From Spirochaetota bacterium (lineage in GTDB: Bacteria > Spirochaetota > UBA4802 > UB4802): DNA of 5,777 nucleotides. A model generated the notes under the pieces. That model searched no databases and had not been told where the DNA came from. It worked only from the letters and a program-made list of their open reading frames with translations. Below, in pieces: positions 1-5,777 of the stretch; the stretch's first letter is position 1, and each line of letters begins with the position of its first letter. The DNA is taken from the NCBI GenBank assembly GCA_029548025.1, contig JAKPOE010000378.1:1-5777 (forward strand). Direction: 5' to 3'. The position numbers and the translations under genes are program-made.

Positions 1-297
1 ATAATTGAAGGGTAAGGTTAATTGACATTCCACTTTCAGAATATCTTTAAAAAAATCATGATTGGCACTCTTAGTCTTTATAGCAGACTTTGCCCTGGTC
101 ATCATAACATCTTTTTCTGTTGAACCAAGCAGAACACCCCCGCCTCCCATACCAGGAACTAATAATTTTTCATCTTTTATTATCATCCCCGCAATCCTGC
201 TATTATCAACCTGAGCATAAGCAAGATAATTTAATAAACCAACACTGATTAAATTAAGCATTAATAATAAAAATATCTTATATTTATTATTAACCAT
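1..297 (-). CDS. Exported protein of unknown function, N-terminal part (truncated by window edge)
   Basis: An ATG at 297 opens a frame that stays open for 99 codons to the window edge, so the C-terminus lies outside. The first ~29 residues form a classical signal peptide: basic start (MVNNKYK), a hydrophobic core of Leu/Ile/Val, and a plausible signal peptidase I site at LAYAQ. The mature part begins with a short strand (IAGMIIKDEKLLVP), then a glycine-rich turn (GMGGGGVLLGST) followed by EKDVM. This loosely recalls the 'G-x-x-LG-x-S-x-x-x-V' module of small periplasmic or outer-membrane proteins such as SmpA/OmlA-like domains, but the match is too weak to name a family. No Cys follows the signal core, so it is not a lipoprotein. 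The gene starts 4 bases after the rsmG stop on the same strand, so co-transcription is likely. No clear Shine-Dalgarno sequence is visible; reinitiation after rsmG is possible. Reality as a gene is fairly sure, function unknown. Confidence 0.7.
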   Translation of the reverse strand, partial: MVNNKYKIFLLLMLNLISVGLLNYLAYAQVDNSRIAGMIIKDEKLLVPGMGGGGVLLGSTEKDVMMTRAKSAIKTKSANHDFFKDILKVECQLTLPFNY

Positions 298-301
298 ATA
301 G

Positions 302-1111
302 CTACCGTAATTTATGAATTATTCTTTTCACAACTGCATTCTTTCTTGGAAAACATAATGGCATTGTTTTATCTTTTATAACAACCAATCCCCCTGTCAA
401 CCCCCTCTTCATCAATTCTTCTTGAGATGCCAGATGACCCCCACATTCTTCGGCATGTTGCAAAACATTTTTCATCTGATAGTTTTCATCTCTTGCCAAA
501 CTCGTATTATTGTTTTTATCTGCACCATTGCCATGCCTGTATTCACCGTACAATCTATCCCCAATAGTACTCTTTATTTCATCTATACTTTGCTCAAAAT
601 TATCCACTTGATAATATATATAATAAAATCCACCAACTTTGACAAATGGTAACCCGTATTCAATTGCCATATATGGATGCGCAAAAGCCCTGCTTACAAC
701 AAAGTCAAATTTTTCACGGAAATGAATATCATGAGCCAGGTCTTCAGCACGCCCATGAATTATGGTACAATAATTGTGCAAATCAAATTTTTTCACAGCT
801 TCCTTTACAAATTGTATTTTTTTATTATTGGAATCTATCAACAATCCATTGACCATCCCATGGAAGTATAGCAATAATGCCAACCCGGGGATTCCCGCTC
901 CGGTTCCTATATCAACGAAGGATGTTCCACGTGGAACATTTAAATTTTGTAAAGGTGTTATGCTCTTAATAATAAGTTCTTTATAAATAGCTTCAACAGT
1001 ATGAAATCCAGTTATATTTGTTATTTTATTATAGTCATAAATTAAACTGGCATATTCCCATAATGTTTCATTTATAACATTACAATCAATATTATCACCT
1101 GCATTCATCAT
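302..1111 (-). CDS. rsmG: 16S rRNA (guanine-527-N7)-methyltransferase RsmG (GidB)
   Basis: RsmG uses S-adenosylmethionine to methylate N7 of G527 in the 530 loop of 16S rRNA in the cytoplasm. Residues below are counted from the GTG at 1129. YNKITNIT (33-40) matches the family N-terminal 'WN..NLT' motif. VDIGTGAGIPGL (72-83) is the SAM-binding motif I. LLIDSNNKKIQF (96-107) is the acidic-loop strand plus the usual K-K-x-x-F helix, SRAFA (146-150) the family SRA motif, and FPRK (260-263) the C-terminal PRK motif. The frame allows GTG at 1129 (275 residues) or ATG at 1111 or 1108. I chose ATG 1111 (269 residues); no start has a strong ribosome binding site. The protein is longer than most RsmG because of a polar stretch at about 198-245 before the last strands. 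The gene follows mnmG in the classic gidA-gidB order but is about 960 bases away because of a transposon remnant. A parS palindrome lies inside it at codons 64-70. Confidence 0.95.
   Translation of the reverse strand: MMNAGDNIDCNVINETLWEYASLIYDYNKITNITGFHTVEAIYKELIIKSITPLQNLNVPRGTSFVDIGTGAGIPGLALLLYFHGMVNGLLIDSNNKKIQFVKEAVKKFDLHNYCTIIHGRAEDLAHDIHFREKFDFVVSRAFAHPYMAIEYGLPFVKVGGFYYIYYQVDNFEQSIDEIKSTIGDRLYGEYRHGNGADKNNNTSLARDENYQMKNVLQHAEECGGHLASQEELMKRGLTGGLVVIKDKTMPLCFPRKNAVVKRIIHKLR
922..939. other. parS: parS-like ParB-binding palindrome, copy 1 (inside rsmG)
   Basis: ATGTTCCACGTGGAACAT is a perfect 18-base palindrome. Its 16-base core TGTTCCACGTGGAACA (923-938) differs from the classical Bacillus parS TGTTTCACGTGAAACA only by the symmetric T-to-C and A-to-G change, a variant common in other phyla. 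ParB loads on such sites near the origin to segregate the chromosome. It lies within rsmG, where the minus strand reads it as N-V-P-R-G-T. An identical copy lies 1,074 bases away. No parB gene is visible in the window, so ParB binding is inferred from sequence alone. Confidence 0.85.
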
Positions 1112-1186
1112 ATATACCAACTTTTGCACTTTTAATACAACTATTTCATCGCACGAAAGAGATAGTTGCCAGTGTACTGTTTAATA

Positions 1187-1215
1187 CTTGTAATTACTCA
1201 GCTAAAAATTTTCAA
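1187..1215 (-). promoter_or_regulatory. Possible sigma70-type promoter for rsmG
   Basis: On the minus strand TTGAAA (1215-1210) and TACAAG (1192-1187) are separated by 17 bases, about 75 bases upstream of the rsmG start. The -35 is good, the -10 matches only four of six bases. Because the transposon fossil separates rsmG from mnmG, rsmG probably needs its own promoter, and this is the best candidate I see. In AT-rich DNA chance matches are frequent. Confidence 0.25.
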
Positions 1216-1995
1216 TAGAAATTTTTTTACTATTATGTTTTAGGCATATAGTACATGATGCCTCATGAACCGGGGAGATGCTGAAAAGATATATGCCCCG
1301 TGTAAAGATGCAGTTTCAATCTTATGCTTCAGTTAGTTGGCAGAAAAGAGAAGCCTGGAGTTCAGCTCACGAAGAATAGCCACAACATCAGCAAGCCCTC
1401 TTCAAGTGATAGGCAACAAGTATTTTAAATTCCTAAAATATCTATCCATATGACAGAGTATAAGGCAGAGATAAAGGATTGCCATCATGGCGGAGTTGAT
1501 AATAAAGTTGATTTTCCTGAAGACTTCAAACGTAATGCCCCGTATGTGAATTACCTGAGATGAGCGACACCATATTTCAGGAATTATCAGTTGATGCCTC
1601 TGGTTCGGTCTATGGAAATTTTTTAAGATATATTTTTTATCCCAATTGCTTGGAGGGATTTTGTTAATATCGCAAAGTAATGTGGCAGGTCATTAATGAC
1701 CTTTTATGACATGGTGATTGATAAGTTGATACATTCAAAAGTTATCAATTTTGGCGAAACCGCGTAAATACAGGCTGAAATCTACATTGGTTTCATAACG
1801 ATAGCCTGCCTCTTTTGACATCGTATTTTTGGCATCATAAAATGGAGTCTCTCCTGTGGGTAGTCATCTGCAATGGCCCGGATATATATTCCCATAACAT
1901 TCAGGCTGGCTTTGGATGGGCATCCTTATATCATCCGTAATGTTTTATGAAAATATATTATAATGCTATACCCATTATATTGCCAATGTGACATA
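1190..1995 (+). mobile_element. Decayed IS66-family insertion sequence, approximate bounds
   Basis: This stretch between mnmG and rsmG holds no intact gene, but its plus strand carries the fossil of an IS66-family transposase (see the pseudogene). The left bound is a guess: GTAATTACTCAGC begins at 1190, and IS66-family ends typically start with GTAA. The distance from there to the transposase start fits an element carrying only tnpC, and no tnpA or tnpB remains are visible. No matching inverted copy of the 1190 sequence is present before mnmG, and the last third of the transposase is missing, so the right end is lost. The right bound given is simply the base before the second parS palindrome. 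No flanking target duplication was found. Confidence 0.6.
1255..1950 (+). pseudogene. IS66-family transposase (TnpC) remnant, many stops and an internal deletion
   Basis: One plus-strand frame carries a series of IS66 TnpC landmarks in the right order. KNSHNISKPSSSD (1372-1410) matches the NSSKPPSSD motif. RQQVF-stop-IPKISIHMTEYKAEIKDCHHGG (1411-1494) matches 'RQVFDIP..v.VTEYKAEIK.CP.CG', with the second zinc Cys changed to Gly. VDFPEDF (1507-1527) matches 'aeFPe.v'. YFRNYQLMPLVR and DIFFIPI...VNIAK (1573-1677) match the 'Y..QYQLiP..R...ffed.fgIpiS.GT..N' segment. LIHSKVINFGETA (1726-1764) matches 'L..S.VvhfDETG', with the catalytic Asp changed to Gly (GGC at 1753). SAMARIYIPITFRLALDGHPY (1864-1929) matches 'eAmd.iGilP.F.G.avHDGWkpY'. 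In-frame stops fall at 1426, 1561, 1624, 1678, 1765, 1816 and 1861, and about 40-50 codons between the SSSD and RQQVF segments are missing. It cannot make a working transposase. The start (ATG 1255) and end are approximate. Confidence 0.75.
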
Positions 1996-2013
1996 ATGTT
2001 CCACGTGGAACAT
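1996..2013. other. parS: parS-like ParB-binding palindrome, copy 2 (between IS66 remnant and mnmG)
   Basis: This is the same 18-base perfect palindrome as at 922-939, base for base. It lies 59 bases downstream of the mnmG stop, outside any intact gene, so no coding constraint explains its conservation. Two identical copies about 1.07 kb apart at a gidA-gidB locus strongly support a ParB loading region. A transcription terminator is an alternative reading of the dyad, but there is no loop and no following T-run, so I prefer parS. Confidence 0.88.
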
Positions 2014-2072
2014 ACCGATTGTTGAAGTATTCACATATAATATTTCTATACAATACATTGTTATCAATATAC

Positions 2073-3962
2073 TTATGCGCCTGTTTTATTTTTATTCAAA
2101 GACTCTATGTGAACCAATACAATTGAAATATCAGATGGGTCCACTCCAGATATTCTCATGGCCTGCCCTATTGTTTCAGGCCTTACTGTTTTCAGCTTTT
2201 CTCGAGCTTCATTTTTTAGCCCCTGTATGGTACTATAATCAACTGTTGCAGGTATCTTTTTATTCTCCATCATTTTCAATTTTTTTATTCGTTCAAGGTC
2301 TTTTTTGATATACCCATCGTACTTAATACTCATTTCAACAATCTTTGCCTCATCGTATGTCATGGTAAATGAACTATCCTGTTCATTGATAATAGGCAAA
2401 ATATCATCGATTGTGATCTCAGGCCTTTTTAACAGCTTCCCTGCATTGAAAGATGCTTTTTCACCGATTGGAATTGCTTTTTTGCTTAGAATAATCTTTA
2501 TTTTTTCATCAACAACTATCGACAATGCAGACATCTTTTGAATAAGCTCGTTTATCTCTTTGTATTTTTTTAAGGTATCAGAATATAATTCTTTATCGAT
2601 AAGTCCAGCTTCATAGCCATATTTCATGATACGTTCATCAGCATTATCCTGCCGCAATAACAATCGATATTCTGCACGTGAGGTAAACATCCGGTATGGT
2701 TCATCTGCCCCTTTGGTAACCAGATCATCTATCAAAACACCGATGTACGCCTCTGAACGTTGTAATACCAGGGGGGATTTACCTGAAATTTTGTTGCCAG
2801 CATTTATTGCAGCAACTATTCCCTGCGCTGCGGCTTCTTCATATCCTGACGTCCCATTTATCTGACCCGCATGATATAATCCTGATACCCTTTTTGTTTC
2901 CAAAGTATGGTATAATTCAATGGGAGGTACATAGTCATATTCTACTGCATATGCAGGGCGCATAACCTGTACCTCTTCTAATCCAGGTATTGTTTTAATC
3001 ATCTCCAGCTGTACATCCTCTGGCAATGAACTTGAAAATCCATTAATGTAATATTCATTGGTATGTAAACCCTCGGGCTCTAAAAATAGATGATGCTGGT
3101 TCCGTGATGAAAATCGTACTACCTTATCCTCAATTGAAGGACAATAACGCGGTCCAATACCTTTAATTTTTCCCGAATAGAGTGGAGAGAGATGTAAATT
3201 ATTAACGATAATGGCATGGGTCTTTTCGGTTGTATGGGTTATATAACAGGGAACCTGTAGTCTATCTATTGATTTTGTACGGTATGAAAAAGGTGTTGGT
3301 ACAGGATCAGGCTGCTGCATTTCGCACTTGTTAAAATTGATGGTATTACCGTTTACACGAGGAGGTGTCCCGGTCTTAAGACGTTTTACAGGAAAACCCA
3401 ATGCTTTTAATGAATCCGATAGCATCTCTGCAGAAAAATCCCCCAACCTCCCGGCTTTTTCATTGTAATTGCCGATATGGATCAGCCCCTTTAAGAATGT
3501 CCCGGTACACAGGATAACTGCCTGGGAAGCATGGTGTTGTCCTCGTATTGTTGTAATTCCTTTAATTTGATTTCCTTCAACCATTAGCTTTTCTACAATA
3601 TCCTGAACAATTGTTAAATTTTTCTGCTTTTCCAATACCTCTTTCATACGCAACTGATAGTGTTTTTTATCAGCCTGCGCTCGCGGAGCCCATACAGCAG
3701 GGCCCTTGCTTTTGTTGAGCATCTTATAATGTATTCCGGCCTCGTCTATCGCCAGTGCCATCTCACCACCTAATGCATCAATCTCTTTTACCAGATGTCC
3801 TTTTGCCAATCCGCCGATAGCCGGGTTACAGCTCATCTGGCAGATAGTATCTAAATTACCGGTAACCAATAGTGTTGAAAAACCACGCCGTGCTGAAGCT
3901 AAAGCTGCTTCAGCACCAGCATGGCCCGCACCGACAACTACTATATCAAAATATCGTATCAT
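2073..3962 (-). CDS. mnmG: tRNA uridine-5-carboxymethylaminomethyl modification enzyme MnmG (GidA)
   Basis: MnmG, with its GTPase partner MnmE (not in this window), uses FAD, NADH and methylene-tetrahydrofolate to build the cmnm5 group on U34 of certain tRNAs in the cytoplasm. From the ATG at 3962 the protein has 629 residues, the usual family length. [13 protein letters not shown] (8-20) is the Rossmann FAD-binding GxGxxG loop. [19 protein letters not shown] (44-62) carries the first conserved cysteine (C45). LKTGTPPR is at 195-202. [15 protein letters not shown] (270-284) is the first GidA signature with the second redox or catalytic cysteine (C274). [18 protein letters not shown] (364-381) is the second signature. 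The C-terminal helical domain (~500-629) that binds MnmE and tRNA is complete. An upstream ATG at 4013 would add 17 residues, but [16 protein letters not shown] is the normal N-terminus, so 3962 is preferred. All motif residues are intact. The gene is transcribed divergently from the macrodomain gene. Confidence 0.98.
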   Translation of the reverse strand: MIRYFDIVVVGAGHAGAEAALASARRGFSTLLVTGNLDTICQMSCNPAIGGLAKGHLVKEIDALGGEMALAIDEAGIHYKMLNKSKGPAVWAPRAQADKKHYQLRMKEVLEKQKNLTIVQDIVEKLMVEGNQIKGITTIRGQHHASQAVILCTGTFLKGLIHIGNYNEKAGRLGDFSAEMLSDSLKALGFPVKRLKTGTPPRVNGNTINFNKCEMQQPDPVPTPFSYRTKSIDRLQVPCYITHTTEKTHAIIVNNLHLSPLYSGKIKGIGPRYCPSIEDKVVRFSSRNQHHLFLEPEGLHTNEYYINGFSSSLPEDVQLEMIKTIPGLEEVQVMRPAYAVEYDYVPPIELYHTLETKRVSGLYHAGQINGTSGYEEAAAQGIVAAINAGNKISGKSPLVLQRSEAYIGVLIDDLVTKGADEPYRMFTSRAEYRLLLRQDNADERIMKYGYEAGLIDKELYSDTLKKYKEINELIQKMSALSIVVDEKIKIILSKKAIPIGEKASFNAGKLLKRPEITIDDILPIINEQDSSFTMTYDEAKIVEMSIKYDGYIKKDLERIKKLKMMENKKIPATVDYSTIQGLKNEAREKLKTVRPETIGQAMRISGVDPSDISIVLVHIESLNKNKTGA

Positions 3963-4007
3963 TGTATGGTAACTATCGCCCTTACTTTTAATTTTCCAAT
4001 AATATGC

Positions 4008-4035
4008 TTGCAATTGCTACATATTTTTGTATACT
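4008..4035 (+). promoter_or_regulatory. Candidate sigma70-type promoter for the macrodomain-pyrF operon
   Basis: TTGCAA (4008-4013) and TATACT (4030-4035) are separated by 16 bases. Transcription would begin near 4042, giving a leader of about 65 bases before the macrodomain start at 4107. The TATAAT at 4041-4046 is an alternative -10 but has a poor -35 (TACATA). Confidence 0.4.
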
Positions 4036-4096
4036 ATAAATATAATATCGTAAAATGGGTGATTACAAATATTTTTTAATCGTTTACACAAATGAT

Positions 4097-4101
4097 TGGA
4101 G
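4097..4101 (+). promoter_or_regulatory. Ribosome binding site that decides the macrodomain gene start
   Basis: TGGAG ends 5 bases before the ATG at 4107, good Shine-Dalgarno spacing. It lies inside the coding sequence that would result from the upstream ATG at 4092, which has no comparable site, so translation most likely begins at 4107. Confidence 0.6.
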
Positions 4102-4106
4102 TTATT

Positions 4107-4646
4107 ATGAATAACTATGATACAACCATACTGGAACGAATCCATATCATACAGGGTGATATAACCAAAATGGATGTTGATGCCATAGTCAATGCTGCAA
4201 ATCCATCTTTACTTGGTGGAGGTGGGGTTGATGGAGCTATTCATCGTGCAGCCGGGCCACAACTATTAGAAGAATGCCGAACGCTGGGTGGCGCCAAACC
4301 TGGTGAAGCTAAGATTACAAAAGGCTACCGACTTCCTGCAAAATACGTTATCCATACTCCCGGACCTGTGTATCGAGGGGGCAACCAGCATGAATCTACA
4401 ATACTCAAAAATTCATATCACAACAGCATGCAACTGGCAAAACAATATAATTGTAGATCTATTGCCTTCCCTGCCATCTCTACTGGTGTCTATGGTTATC
4501 CAAAGGATGAAGCGTGCAGGATAGCCATTGATACAGTTCTTGATTTTATGCAAAAAGAAAATTTCTTAATAGATGTATATTTTGTGCTTTTTGATGACGA
4601 AAATTTTTCTCTATATATCAACTATCTTAAGGAACTATCGAAATGA
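4107..4646 (+). CDS. Macrodomain protein, O-acetyl-ADP-ribose deacetylase (YmdB-like)
   Basis: This 179-residue protein is a stand-alone macrodomain of the MacroD/YmdB type, which binds ADP-ribose and removes the acetyl group of O-acetyl-ADP-ribose or ADP-ribose from acidic protein side chains. QGDIT (16-20) is the first strand with the adenine-binding Asp. [27 protein letters not shown] (24-50) includes the NAAN motif and the glycine loop with D42, the position of the catalytic aspartate in the E. coli enzyme. [16 protein letters not shown] lies at 77-92, and [12 protein letters not shown] (121-132) is the diphosphate-binding loop. Residues 29-50 closely resemble E. coli YmdB, so the enzyme is probably active. 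ATG 4107 is chosen over ATG 4092 on the strength of the ribosome binding site. The stop overlaps the pyrF start by 4 bases (ATGA), so the two genes are translationally coupled. The physiological substrate is not shown by the sequence. Confidence 0.93.
   Translation: MNNYDTTILERIHIIQGDITKMDVDAIVNAANPSLLGGGGVDGAIHRAAGPQLLEECRTLGGAKPGEAKITKGYRLPAKYVIHTPGPVYRGGNQHESTILKNSYHNSMQLAKQYNCRSIAFPAISTGVYGYPKDEACRIAIDTVLDFMQKENFLIDVYFVLFDDENFSLYINYLKELSK
4629..4634 (+). promoter_or_regulatory. Ribosome binding site of pyrF within the macrodomain gene
   Basis: AAGGAA lies 8 bases before the pyrF ATG at 4643, inside the last codons of the macrodomain gene. It supports the 4-base ATGA overlap as the true start rather than a later in-frame ATG. 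Confidence 0.6.
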
Positions 4647-5485
4647 ATTATTGTGAAAGTTTGCAGTGGTATACACAGAAATATAACAGTATAGTATGCA
4701 TGGGTCTTGATCCAGTGATTGAAGATATCCCATTTTTCAAAGATTCTATACACAAAACAATATATGCATTCTACGAAGATATACTTAACAATTGTATTGC
4801 ATCCCATGTTTTCCCATCGTGCGTAAAACCAAACTTTGCCTTTTATGCTCAGTATGGTATGGAAGGGATACTGGCTTTGAACGATATCATTAAACTATTT
4901 CACACTGAAGGATTCCCGGTAATACTGGATGTGAAAAGGGGCGATATAGGTAAAACTGCTCAAGCCTATGCAAGGGAATCGTTTGAATTTTTTGGTGCTG
5001 ATGCCGTAACGCTATCCCCTTACCTTGGATATGATTCTGTAGAACCATTTACCAAAAACTATCCCGATAAGGGTTGCTATATCCTTGTTAAAACATCCAA
5101 TAAAAGCTCTGCTGACATACAGGACATACCAGTGAATGGTGAACCCTTATATGTGCTGGTTGCAAAAAAAATACTTGAATGGCACTCGCCAGGAATGGGG
5201 GCTGTCGTTGGCGCTACATTCCCAAAACAACTCAAGGATATCATTAACATCTTTGTGCAATCCGGTAAAGACATTCCGGTGCTCATACCAGGTATAGGGA
5301 CACAGGGCGGAGATGGTGATGCTGTGCTGGATATCATCAAAAATAGTGAGCATACCTATCTTTATCGGATAAATGCATCCAGCAGTATAAACTACGCTTA
5401 TAAAAATACAGAGTATAATCATGTACAGTATGGTGTAGCAGCAGTAGAAGCATTAAAAAAACTTAATGACACGTTTGGTCATTGA
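4643..5485 (+). CDS. pyrF: Orotidine 5'-phosphate decarboxylase, type 2
   Basis: PyrF converts orotidine 5'-phosphate to UMP, the last step of de novo pyrimidine synthesis, in the cytoplasm. At 280 residues it matches the longer type 2 subfamily rather than the ~230-residue E. coli type. VCMGLDP (18-24) is the first barrel strand with the substrate-contacting Asp. [12 protein letters not shown] (61-72) supplies the conserved Lys. [18 protein letters not shown] (93-110) contains the catalytic D96-K98-D101 array. [18 protein letters not shown] is at 119-136, [12 protein letters not shown] at 149-160, VVGATFP at 188-194, and the phosphate-binding loop PGIGTQGG at 216-223. The segment that usually reads N-S-S-R-G-I, giving a phosphate-binding Arg, reads N-A-S-S-S-I (244-249), so the Arg is replaced by Ser 247; R242 nearby might compensate. 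The start overlaps the macrodomain stop and has a good ribosome binding site. A receiver-like gene follows directly, suggesting one operon. Confidence 0.96.
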   Translation: MNYCESLQWYTQKYNSIVCMGLDPVIEDIPFFKDSIHKTIYAFYEDILNNCIASHVFPSCVKPNFAFYAQYGMEGILALNDIIKLFHTEGFPVILDVKRGDIGKTAQAYARESFEFFGADAVTLSPYLGYDSVEPFTKNYPDKGCYILVKTSNKSSADIQDIPVNGEPLYVLVAKKILEWHSPGMGAVVGATFPKQLKDIINIFVQSGKDIPVLIPGIGTQGGDGDAVLDIIKNSEHTYLYRINASSSINYAYKNTEYNHVQYGVAAVEALKKLNDTFGH

Positions 5486-5489
5486 ATCA

Positions 5490-5777
5490 ATGAATGGTAA
5501 CTATAATCAACTTTTTATTGTGACAACAAGTGAAGAAGCAATCAGGTCCATATATTTAACTTTTTCTGGCCATCCATACACTATCACTATTACCAGAAGT
5601 GGCATGGAACTACTAAGTTTTATTTCCTATCAGCTGCCACATTTAATTGTAGTTGGAACAGATATTACCGATATCAATGCTTTTGAGCTTGTGAGCATCA
5701 TTAAGAAAAACTCAATTACGCGCTATGTCCCCTGCATTGTTTTTGGATCTCACAATGAGTTGAACGACAGAATTTCT
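5490..5777 (+). CDS. Protein with a degenerate response-regulator receiver-like domain, N-terminal part (truncated by window edge)
   Basis: The frame is open to the window edge, giving 96 residues from the ATG at 5490, which lies 4 bases after the pyrF stop. An ATG at 5466 would add 8 residues and overlap pyrF; neither has a clear ribosome binding site. The pattern resembles a CheY-like receiver. LFIVTTSEEAIRSIYLTF (8-25) fits the first strand and helix, ITRSGMELLSFI (34-45) the second helix, HLIVVGTDITDINAFELVSIIKK (51-73) the phosphorylation strand and 'MPDMDGFEL' segment, and RYVPCIVFGS (78-87) the fourth strand. The usual residues are absent: the acidic pair is T12-T13, the phospho-acceptor Asp is G56, and the Thr/Ser after strand four is G86. 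It is therefore a pseudo-receiver if the fold call is right. Any output domain lies outside the window. The receiver resemblance is inferred from pattern, not a search. Confidence 0.6.
   Translation, partial: MNGNYNQLFIVTTSEEAIRSIYLTFSGHPYTITITRSGMELLSFISYQLPHLIVVGTDITDINAFELVSIIKKNSITRYVPCIVFGSHNELNDRIS

Larger units (their letters stand above)
3963..4106. promoter_or_regulatory. Divergent intergenic promoter region between mnmG and the macrodomain gene
   Basis: These 144 bases separate two divergent genes and are very AT-rich, with runs such as TATACTATAAATATAATAT that offer -10 elements on both strands. On the minus strand TTTACG and TACAAA, 17 bases apart (roughly 4055-4027), are a weak candidate for mnmG. 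The plus-strand candidate is listed separately. I saw no operator palindrome or riboswitch. Confidence 0.5.

Noticed and set aside
600..608. TTATCCACT, one mismatch from a DnaA box
   Set aside because: It is a single copy inside rsmG codons with no cluster of boxes or AT-rich unwinding element beside it, so it does not support an origin here.
422..986. Several plus-strand open frames of 64-76 codons opposite rsmG
   Set aside because: They overlap one another and the conserved rsmG frame; their composition is that of antisense AT-rich DNA.
1204..1226. AAAAATTT...AAATTTTT inverted repeat followed by Ts, terminator-like
   Set aside because: The stem is purely A/T and weak, and no intact plus-strand gene ends before it. 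It more likely reflects base composition near the presumed IS end.
1241..1302. Short dyads AGGCAT...ATGCCT and CGGGG...CCCCG upstream of the transposase remnant
   Set aside because: Stems of 5-6 bases with long loops are expected by chance and fit no known RNA element.
1735..1845. A minus-strand open stretch ending in ...YLRGFAKIDNF that reads like a protein C-terminus
   Set aside because: It is exactly antisense to the IS66 catalytic-domain remnant, which matches known motifs on the plus strand over a much longer range. It also has no start or continuation upstream without a frameshift.
2075..2865. Plus-strand open frames of 77-79 codons opposite mnmG
   Set aside because: They lie wholly antisense to the conserved mnmG coding sequence and have no recognisable motifs or ribosome binding sites.
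3963..4013. N-terminal extension of MnmG from the ATG at 4013
   Set aside because: The added residues resemble no part of the family, and the MnmG N-terminus normally begins a few residues before the VVVGAGHAG motif, as the ATG at 3962 gives.
5077..5422. Minus-strand open frames of 87 and 91 codons opposite pyrF
   Set aside because: They are antisense shadows of the conserved pyrF frame, with no supporting start signals or domain patterns.

Overview
The window is about 5.8 kb of AT-rich bacterial chromosome. It carries the replication-origin-associated pair mnmG (gidA) and rsmG (gidB) on the minus strand. On the plus strand is a tightly packed run: a macrodomain gene, pyrF, and the start of a receiver-like gene. 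The organism cannot be named from the sequence. The low GC, the long (type 2) PyrF family and the gidA/gidB locus with parS sites fit several deep-branching phyla; a spirochaete-like lineage is a guess, not a call.

Layout. Positions 1-297 (minus) hold the first 99 codons of an exported protein of unknown function, cut by the window edge and starting 4 bases after the rsmG stop. Positions 302-1111 (minus) hold rsmG, for the 16S rRNA m7G527 methyltransferase. Positions about 1112-2072 contain no intact gene. They hold the rsmG upstream region and a heavily decayed IS66-family transposase remnant on the plus strand (about 1255-1950), recognisable by in-frame remains of its NSSKPPSSD, zinc-finger, catalytic DETG and RGKEA...P..F..A.HDGW..Y motifs. 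Positions 2073-3962 (minus) hold mnmG. A 144-base divergent promoter region separates it from the plus-strand genes: macrodomain deacetylase (4107-4646), pyrF (4643-5485, 4-base overlap), and a partial gene from about 5490 whose receiver-like fold lacks all the phosphorylation residues.

Two identical 18-base palindromes, ATGTTCCACGTGGAACAT, lie at 922-939 (inside rsmG codons) and 1996-2013 (between the IS66 remnant and the mnmG stop). Their core matches the chromosomal ParB-binding site parS, so this locus is very probably part of the origin-proximal centromere region. parA and parB, which often follow gidB, are not in the window; the gene after rsmG is instead the exported protein.

How the genes relate. 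MnmG and RsmG act on the translation apparatus (tRNA wobble uridine and 16S rRNA). Their linkage is a conserved feature of origin regions, here interrupted by the IS66 insertion. The plus-strand genes look like one transcript coupling a macrodomain ADP-ribose hydrolase to the last step of UMP synthesis; any functional link is inference. I found no CRISPR array, RNA gene, or convincing new multi-gene system. The most interesting points are the duplicated parS sites around a transposon fossil, a PyrF lacking its usual phosphate-binding arginine, and the pseudo-receiver protein.
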